Positions 6,357 through 10,797 of a stretch of DNA of 10,797 nucleotides are shown here, piece by piece. The notes below the pieces were generated by a model. That model saw only the letters and a program-made list of their open reading frames with translations, was not told the origin of the DNA and did no database searches. The DNA lies in the NCBI GenBank assembly GCA_025351555.1, contig JANXVS010000564.1, positions 1 to 10,797 on the forward strand, given 5' to 3'. Position 1 is the first letter of the stretch. Every line of letters begins with the position of its first letter. The translations under genes were made by a program, and so were the position numbers. Origin of the DNA: Pseudomonadota bacterium (lineage in GTDB: Bacteria > Pseudomonadota > Gammaproteobacteria > Xanthomonadales > Rhodanobacteraceae).

Positions 6357-8123
6357 GTGAGCGATACAGCGGGCAGCGACGAACCCTTCGATGTGCGCAG
6401 CCTGTTGCGCGATCTGGAGCTGTTTTGCCATCTGGACGACGCCACCCTCAGCGAATTGGTTGGCGAGCTGGAATGGTTCGCGATGCCCGGTGGCGCGACT
6501 TTGTTCGAATACGGCGATGCTTCTGATTCGCTGTACGTTCTCAAATCCGGCAGCCTTGGCGCGTTCAAGCCGGATCAGGACGGTGCATTCCATCTGGACG
6601 GCGTCGTGGCTGCCGGAGAAACGGTCGGCGAGCTCGGTCTGATCGTCGATCAGCCACGCTCGGCCAGCGTGCGCGCGCTGCGTGATTCGGAACTGCTGAA
6701 GTTGTCGCGACGCGGTTTCGAGAATCTGGTGGCGCGACATCCTGAAGCGATGCTGGTCAGCGCGCGGCTCGCGGTGAAGCGCTTGATCACCCGTCACAGC
6801 GGCCCGCAACATTCTGCGCCGCGCACCTTCGCCATTCTGCCGCACGACGCCGGTGTGGATGCGCGCAGTTTCGCGCAGCAGCTTTCCGAGGCGCTGCAGC
6901 GTTACGGCGAATGCGCCTTGGTCGAGGCCGCCGCGGCCCGCGGCCAGACCAGCACGTGGTTCAGCGCGCTCGAGGCGCGCGTGCGCTACGTGTTGTATCT
7001 GGGCGACGTTGCCGATGCCGATTGGCGCGAACTCTGTGTGCGTCAGGCCGACTGCCTGTTGTTGCTAGCCAATGCCTGTGAGGTCGCGAGTGCCTGGCCG
7101 CAAGCGGCGTGCCTGGATGCCGAAAGCGCCCTGCACCGGCCGCGGCATATGGTGCTGTTGCATCGCGATGCCCAGATCGAGCCCGGCGCGGCCCTGCGCT
7201 GGCTGGCGCAGGTGCCGGGCGTGCGCCATCACCACGTGCGTGGTGGCAATGACATCGAGCGCGTAGCGCGCCTTTTGATCGGGCGCAGCATCGGCTTGGT
7301 GCTGTCGGGCGGCGGCGCACGCGGCTTCGCGCACATTGGCGTTGCGCGCGCATTGCGCGAAGCCGGCATGCGTATCGACTTCGTCGGTGGCACGTCGATT
7401 GGCGCAATCATCGGCGCCGGCATTGCCGCAGACTGGTCCGACGAGGAAATGTTCGACAACTACCGGCGTTCGTTCGTGACCGGTCGACCGTTGAGCGATT
7501 ATACATTTCCATTTATTTCATTGGTCGCCGGCCGTCGTGTCTCGCGTCTGCTGCGCGAGGAATTCGGCGCGCGCGACATCACCGATCTGGCACTGCCGTT
7601 TTTCTGCGTCACCGCCAACCTGACGGCTGGCCGTGCCGAAACGCACTGCCAGGGGCCGCTCTGGTTCTGGCTGCGCGCCTCGTGTGCGATTCCCGGCGTG
7701 CTGCCGCCGGTCTTCCATCGTGGCGAGGTATTTGTCGACGGCGCGGTGATGAACAATCTGCCGGTGGATGTGATGCGCCAACAGGGTGTGGGCGAGATTG
7801 TTGCTGTGGATATCAGTGCGGATGATGTGCTGCATGCGGACGTGGAGGAATATGCCTTGCCGCCGTGGTGGACGCTGGCCTGGCAACGCATGTTTCAGCC
7901 ACATAAACGGCCGGGGATTCTGAGCATCCTGCTGCGTTCGGGCATGGTCAATGCCGAAGCCGCCAGCATCGAGCGGCGCGCGCAGACCAGCCTGTTGCTG
8001 ACGCCGCCATTGCAGGACATTGAACTGCTCGACTGGCACGCTTACGAACGCGCGATCGAGATCGGCTACCGACATGCCCAGGATATGCTTGGGCGTGCGG
8101 CGGCGCCGAGGGAATTGCCGTAG
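6357..8123 (+). CDS. NTE-like patatin phospholipase/esterase with N-terminal cyclic-nucleotide-binding domain
   Basis: 588 aa from GTG 6357 (RBS GCGAGG, 6-nt spacing) to TAG 8121-8123. Residues about 15-135 form a CRP-type cNMP-binding domain. Its phosphate cassette keeps G91-E92-L93 and R101-S102-A103 (GELGLIVDQPRSAS), so nucleotide or cyclic dinucleotide binding is plausible. Residues about 150-300 correspond to the connecting region of eukaryotic neuropathy target esterase, seen in TFAILP, RQADCLLLLA and MVLLHRD. The patatin domain follows: oxyanion loop SGGGARG (317-323), nucleophile S347 in GGTSIG, and D461 in VDGAVMNNLP, giving a complete Ser-Asp dyad. NTE-type enzymes hydrolyse lysophospholipids or related esters at membranes. 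There is no signal peptide and no clear membrane segment, so it is cytosolic or peripheral. The actual ligand and lipid substrate are unknown. It is divergent from prlC, convergent with the kinase gene, and probably monocistronic. Confidence 0.92.
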   Translation: MSDTAGSDEPFDVRSLLRDLELFCHLDDATLSELVGELEWFAMPGGATLFEYGDASDSLYVLKSGSLGAFKPDQDGAFHLDGVVAAGETVGELGLIVDQPRSASVRALRDSELLKLSRRGFENLVARHPEAMLVSARLAVKRLITRHSGPQHSAPRTFAILPHDAGVDARSFAQQLSEALQRYGECALVEAAAARGQTSTWFSALEARVRYVLYLGDVADADWRELCVRQADCLLLLANACEVASAWPQAACLDAESALHRPRHMVLLHRDAQIEPGAALRWLAQVPGVRHHHVRGGNDIERVARLLIGRSIGLVLSGGGARGFAHIGVARALREAGMRIDFVGGTSIGAIIGAGIAADWSDEEMFDNYRRSFVTGRPLSDYTFPFISLVAGRRVSRLLREEFGARDITDLALPFFCVTANLTAGRAETHCQGPLWFWLRASCAIPGVLPPVFHRGEVFVDGAVMNNLPVDVMRQQGVGEIVAVDISADDVLHADVEEYALPPWWTLAWQRMFQPHKRPGILSILLRSGMVNAEAASIERRAQTSLLLTPPLQDIELLDWHAYERAIEIGYRHAQDMLGRAAAPRELP

Positions 8124-8143
8124 GAAAGTCTGAAAGTAGAAGT

Positions 8144-8183
8144 AGGGGCGGGAGGAGTCGCGCAGCGACGTAGCCCGCCCTTT
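8144..8183. terminator. Nested palindrome after the patatin gene: terminator or repetitive extragenic palindrome
   Basis: GGGCGGG (8146-8152) pairs with CCCGCCC (8174-8180), extendable by G-T and A-T pairs. Inside it GTCGC (8157-8161) pairs with GCGAC (8165-8169) around a GCA loop. On the plus strand TTT (8181-8183) follows, fitting a terminator 21 nt after the patatin stop. It sits between convergent genes and could also stop kinase transcripts, although no T-run is present on that side. The two-tier shape also resembles dispersed extragenic palindromes of Xanthomonadales. Confidence 0.6.
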
Positions 8184-8238
8184 GTAACGCAGGATAAAGA
8201 GATGCTCCCGCCATACTTGCTTTGCCGAGCGCGCCGGA

Positions 8239-10227
8239 TCAGCCCCTATTTCCTCGAGCGCGGTAATCTATGAGTTTTTCCTCGACCTGTTCTAGCATCG
8301 GTTCGACTGCTTCGCGCGCCTTCTCGGCGGCATTCAGGCTGGTGAAGTTGACCTGTTCGCTCCAGCCCGGGCCCAGCATGCCGCGGCTGCCTACCGAGTA
8401 CGCGTGCACGCCCAGATGCACGGTATACAACGTGGAACTCTGTCCGTAATAGTTCAGTTGTTGCGTGCCGACCGGGCGCGCGTTGATGAAGACCACGGCA
8501 TCGACGCGACCATTGCCGGCCAGGGTTTCCAGGATGCGGCCGAAGTTCGGACGCTCGCCGCCTAGCAGTTGCGAGACGCGCGGTAACATATCCTGATTGA
8601 TCAGGTGATAACCGTGCTTCGACAGCATTTGCTCGATCGCCTGTTCGGCCGGCTCTGACACGGCGCTATCACCGCCAGCAATCACCGCGACGGTGGGGAT
8701 ATGCGGCTTCGGTGGAGCCGCCACCGGCGGCGGTTCGGTGACGCGCGCCACATGCGGCGGCGGAGCGGCTTCGGCGGCCTGCGCGGCGGCCAGTTCCTTG
8801 AGCGGTTCCACTTGCGATGCGCGCGCAGCCGGACCGGGCACGGCATTGGTCGGAATCGGTTCCGCAGCGCTGGCAACGGTTGTGGCGGTCGCCGCATTGC
8901 TGGTCGCCGTCGGACTGGCGGCGCTTGCCACCACCGCTGGCGGTGTGGCTAGCGCTGGCGTCACAGCAAGGTTCGCTGCAGGCGCAGCCACTGGCGCAAC
9001 GGTCGTGTTGCTAGCGCCGATTGTCGCCGCGGGCGTCGTTGTGCTGTTGGCCGTCGTCGCTGGTGCGCCGAGGTACGGTTGCAGGAACGGAATCCGATCG
9101 CGGAACGCATAAGCACCACCGCCAACACCAAGCAGCAGGATCGCAGCGATCGCCAAGGGCAGCGCACTCGATCGTTTTGAACCGTTCTGACTTGAATCGG
9201 TCTGACGCTGCAACACCGGCTCATGCGCCGACGCAGCCAGCAGCGGCTGCGCGCGCGGCGACGTCGACGCGTCGGTTTGCACGGGCAGCGGACGCGGCGT
9301 CGGTGTGGTACTCGGCAGTGGGCGTTGGCCGGAGACTGGCGTCTTCTGCCCGATCATGGTCGCGGCTGCGGGCGACATCTTGGTCTGCACCGTAATCGGC
9401 CCGCCCTTGGCAACCAGCGGGTATTTGGCCAGATCATCGACCAGTTCCTGACAGCTCTGGTAGCGCTCGGCCGGCTCCTTGGCGATCATCTTGCCGAGCA
9501 TGCGCGAGAGTTCCGGATCGACTTCCGCGTTCAGCGAACGCACGTCGGGGATTTCGGCCTTGACCACCTCGAGCATGAGGCCCAGCGGCGATTCGTCGGT
9601 GAACGGCATGCGTCCGGCCAGGCACTCGAACAGGACGATGCCGAGCGAGAAGATATCCGAGCGTTGATCAACGGGCTTTCCCAGGCACACTTCCGGCGAC
9701 AGATAGCCGGGCGTGCCGACAAATTCACCGGTGGAGGTAAGCTTCTTGGAGAAATCCTGCGTCTTCAGCGCGATGCCGAAGTCGGCGATCTTGACGCTGC
9801 CGCGGCTGGTGATCATCAGGTTGCCGGGCTTGATGTCGCGATGGATCACGCCCTTGTCGTGCGCTGTGGCCAGACCTTGCGCGGTCTGGTAGATGATCTT
9901 GGCGGCCTGCTCGGGCTTGAGCTTGCCCTCGTGCTTGAGCAGCGAGCCGAGGGATTCGCCATCGACGAATTCCATGACGAAGTAAGTCTGGCCGGCATCG
10001 TCGCCGATGAAGTATATTTGTATAATATAGGGGTCGTTGAGCGCGGCCATGCTGCGCGCCTCGCGCAGGAAACGCTCCTTCACGCTTTCGTCGTGGGCCA
10101 GCGAATCGGCCAGTACTTTGATCGCGACGTAGCGGTTGAGCGAAGTCTCGTAGCCTTTGTAGACCACCCCCATGCCACCGCGGCCGAGCTCGGCAACGAT
10201 GTCGTAATGCCCCAGTTGTTGCTTCAT
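8239..10227 (-). CDS. Transmembrane Ser/Thr protein kinase with extracytoplasmic CsgG/LpoB-like C-terminal domain
   Basis: 662 aa from ATG 10227 (MKQQLGHYDIV...) to TGA 8241-8239. GGAG 6 nt upstream supports this start over an in-frame TTG 14 codons earlier. The Hanks-type kinase domain covers about residues 8-270: glycine loop GRGGMG (15-20), K37 in VAIKVL, H129-R130-D131 in HRDIKPGN, D149 in ADFG, then GTPGYLSPE and RSDIFSLG. It should be active. A Ser/Thr/Pro-rich juxtamembrane segment (about 275-350) may be autophosphorylated. One transmembrane helix spans about 354-375, followed by an Ala/Pro/Thr-rich linker (about 385-505). The C-terminal domain (about 510-660: TVAVIAGGDSAV, VDAVVFINARPVG, YTVHLGVHAYSV) has the pattern of CsgG/FlgO/LpoB-type outer-membrane-associated domains. 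That assignment is by pattern only. It has no PASTA repeats. A sensor kinase for envelope state is inferred; its substrates are not in view. Confidence 0.93.
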   Translation of the reverse strand: MKQQLGHYDIVAELGRGGMGVVYKGYETSLNRYVAIKVLADSLAHDESVKERFLREARSMAALNDPYIIQIYFIGDDAGQTYFVMEFVDGESLGSLLKHEGKLKPEQAAKIIYQTAQGLATAHDKGVIHRDIKPGNLMITSRGSVKIADFGIALKTQDFSKKLTSTGEFVGTPGYLSPEVCLGKPVDQRSDIFSLGIVLFECLAGRMPFTDESPLGLMLEVVKAEIPDVRSLNAEVDPELSRMLGKMIAKEPAERYQSCQELVDDLAKYPLVAKGGPITVQTKMSPAAATMIGQKTPVSGQRPLPSTTPTPRPLPVQTDASTSPRAQPLLAASAHEPVLQRQTDSSQNGSKRSSALPLAIAAILLLGVGGGAYAFRDRIPFLQPYLGAPATTANSTTTPAATIGASNTTVAPVAAPAANLAVTPALATPPAVVASAASPTATSNAATATTVASAAEPIPTNAVPGPAARASQVEPLKELAAAQAAEAAPPPHVARVTEPPPVAAPPKPHIPTVAVIAGGDSAVSEPAEQAIEQMLSKHGYHLINQDMLPRVSQLLGGERPNFGRILETLAGNGRVDAVVFINARPVGTQQLNYYGQSSTLYTVHLGVHAYSVGSRGMLGPGWSEQVNFTSLNAAEKAREAVEPMLEQVEEKLIDYRARGNRG
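8690..9075 (-). repeat. Low-complexity Ala/Pro/Thr/Val linker-coding region in the kinase gene
   Basis: About 125 codons between the transmembrane helix and the C-terminal domain encode mostly Ala, Thr, Pro, Val and Ser with no exact unit repeat (for example AAPAANLAVTPALATPPAVV). It probably forms a flexible tether across the periplasm or peptidoglycan. Compositional bias also makes long spurious antisense frames here. Confidence 0.7.
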
Positions 10228-10230
10228 GAC

Positions 10231-10237
10231 CCACTCC
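10231..10237 (-). promoter_or_regulatory. Ribosome binding site for the kinase gene
   Basis: The minus strand reads GGAGTGG, with GGAG 6 nt before ATG 10227. This sets the start at MKQQLGHYD, directly before the kinase fold. Confidence 0.6.
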
Positions 10238-10304
10238 GCAGCGCTGAGCGCCGGTTGACAAGTGCGCAAATACTACCACCGCACGCTGAATCGGCCCGTG
10301 CCGG

Positions 10305-10377
10305 ATTTGGCAAGGGACAGGTCACGCCGTCGGCAAGATAAATGCCAAATGGATCACACTCCGTCGGCTGGGGACAG
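10305..10377. repeat. Short inverted and direct repeats in the kinase/membrane-protein intergenic region
   Basis: ATTTGGC (10305-10311) is inverted as GCCAAAT (10344-10350). CCGTCGGC occurs twice (10327-10334 and 10361-10368 by my count), each just after a TCAC. GGGACAG also occurs twice (10314-10320 and 10371-10377). The arrangement lies in the 208-nt divergent region (10228-10435) and may hold operator sites or a degenerate repeat element; nothing else was recognised there apart from a possible promoter. Confidence 0.45.
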
Positions 10378-10406
10378 TTGTTGGTGTCATATTCAGCGCC
10401 TAGACT
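10378..10406 (+). promoter_or_regulatory. Possible sigma-70-type promoter for the 3' membrane-protein gene
   Basis: TTGTTG (10378-10383) and TAGACT (10401-10406) are separated by 17 nt. The start of transcription would be near 10413, leaving a leader of about 23 nt to the TTG at 10436. The -35 matches consensus at only three positions and the -10 at four, so this rests mainly on position. Confidence 0.4.
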
Positions 10407-10435
10407 TGGTAGTTACCTCAAACAGGCGGCGAGAT

Positions 10436-10797
10436 TTGCCCAGCGAAGACCTCCAGACGCCAATCCGGCGCGGTTCCACGTTGCACCCGCCCCTGTGGCT
10501 GGCCTGCGCGCTGGCCGTCTGCCTGGTTGCCGGCCTGCTTCGCGCATTGCTGCTGATCGCCCATGTTCCGCTGCTCGCGCTGGCCAACAGTTACGACGAA
10601 GTGCGCTATACCGCCTGCTTTGATCTCTACCCGGATCGACCGGACAGCATCGAGCCCACTCGCAACAGCCCGCAGGCGCCGTTCGCGCATTACCGCTTTG
10701 TGCATAACGACCAGCCCATGTGCTACTGGTCCAGCGAACTATTGGTTCAGGGCGCCGCCGTGGCGGTGTACCGTGGCCAACAGATTTTTGCGCTCAT
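10436..10797 (+). CDS. Unrecognised membrane protein, N-terminal part (3' partial)
   Basis: The frame is open to the end of the window (120 codons plus two bases). The likely start is TTG 10436, 6 nt after AGGCGG (10424-10429). TTG 10481 is an alternative, and no ATG is available near the N-terminus. The product begins with a short basic cytoplasmic stretch (PSEDLQTPIRRGS). A long hydrophobic segment follows at residues about 19-50 (LWLACALAVCLVAGLLRALLL, then HVPLLALAN), then a polar stretch with NSYDEVRYTACFDLYPDRP and HNDQPMCYWSSELL. A hydrophobic helix followed at once by a loop with adjacent Asp-Glu recalls GT-C-type membrane glycosyltransferases or DUF2142-like proteins. That is a weak resemblance, and I assign no function. 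The rest of the protein lies beyond the window. It is divergent from the kinase gene and may have its own promoter just upstream. Confidence 0.6.
   Translation, partial: MPSEDLQTPIRRGSTLHPPLWLACALAVCLVAGLLRALLLIAHVPLLALANSYDEVRYTACFDLYPDRPDSIEPTRNSPQAPFAHYRFVHNDQPMCYWSSELLVQGAAVAVYRGQQIFAL

Noticed and set aside
8693..9112. 139-codon Gly/Ala-rich plus-strand frame
   Set aside because: It is the complement of the Ala/Pro/Thr linker of the kinase; its composition is explained by that low-complexity coding sequence.
10021..10026. Perfect TATAAT on the plus strand inside the kinase gene
   Set aside because: There is no -35 at 16-18 nt and no plus-strand gene after it, so it is not called a promoter; the AT-rich patch itself is reported as a finding.
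10255..10260. Perfect TTGACA (-35) on the plus strand
   Set aside because: No -10-like hexamer occurs 15-19 nt downstream (ACCGCA at 17), and no plus-strand gene starts within range.
9223..10341. 372-codon plus-strand open frame antisense to the kinase domain
   Set aside because: The minus-strand kinase has every Hanks motif. The antisense product is Arg/Leu/Asp/His-rich shadow sequence with no domain.
10342..10623. 93-codon plus-strand ATG frame
   Set aside because: It overlaps the membrane-protein frame that continues to the window end, stops early, has no RBS and shows no domain or membrane pattern.

Overview
The window is GC-rich bacterial chromosome, most likely from a gammaproteobacterium of the Xanthomonadales/Lysobacterales (Rhodanobacteraceae or Xanthomonadaceae type). 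This rests on codon use, a DPP IV-type S9 peptidase next to mnmE, and the mix of exonuclease III, oligopeptidase A and an NTE-type patatin. mnmE usually lies beside yidC-rnpA-rpmH-dnaA, so the window may be near oriC; that is inference from known gene order, because those genes are outside the window. I see no RNA genes, IS elements, CRISPR arrays or prophage genes.

Layout. At 1-252 (+) is the C-terminal tail of mnmE, ending in the CIGK motif. At 399-2641 (+) is a secreted dipeptidyl-peptidase IV-like S9 serine peptidase, broken by a one-base frameshift near 2480 that separates the catalytic Ser and Asp from the His. Facing it on the minus strand are a UPF0149 (YecA/YgfB-like) gene (3319-2642), exodeoxyribonuclease III (4082-3312; it overlaps the UPF0149 start by 8 nt) and oligopeptidase A (prlC, 6224-4182). 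These three may form one transcription unit, prlC-xth-UPF0149, although a hairpin lies between prlC and xth and xth may have its own start signal. From a divergent intergenic region runs a cNMP-binding-domain/patatin protein (6357-8123, +) resembling eukaryotic neuropathy target esterase. It converges on a transmembrane Ser/Thr protein kinase (10227-8239, -) with an Ala/Pro/Thr-rich extracytoplasmic linker and a C-terminal domain that looks CsgG/LpoB-like. The window closes with the N-terminal part of an unrecognised membrane protein (10436 onward, +) that probably starts at TTG.

How they work together. Most genes are housekeeping: tRNA modification, DNA repair, and peptide turnover by one secreted and one cytosolic peptidase. 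The two signalling-type genes, the NTE-like esterase with a ligand-binding cassette and the membrane kinase, converge and need not be functionally linked. I found no well-supported new multigene system. The points most worth checking are the DPP IV frameshift, the extracytoplasmic domain of the kinase, an AT-rich rare-codon patch inside the kinase domain, a perfect 13-bp tandem duplication upstream of the patatin gene, and a nested palindrome after it.
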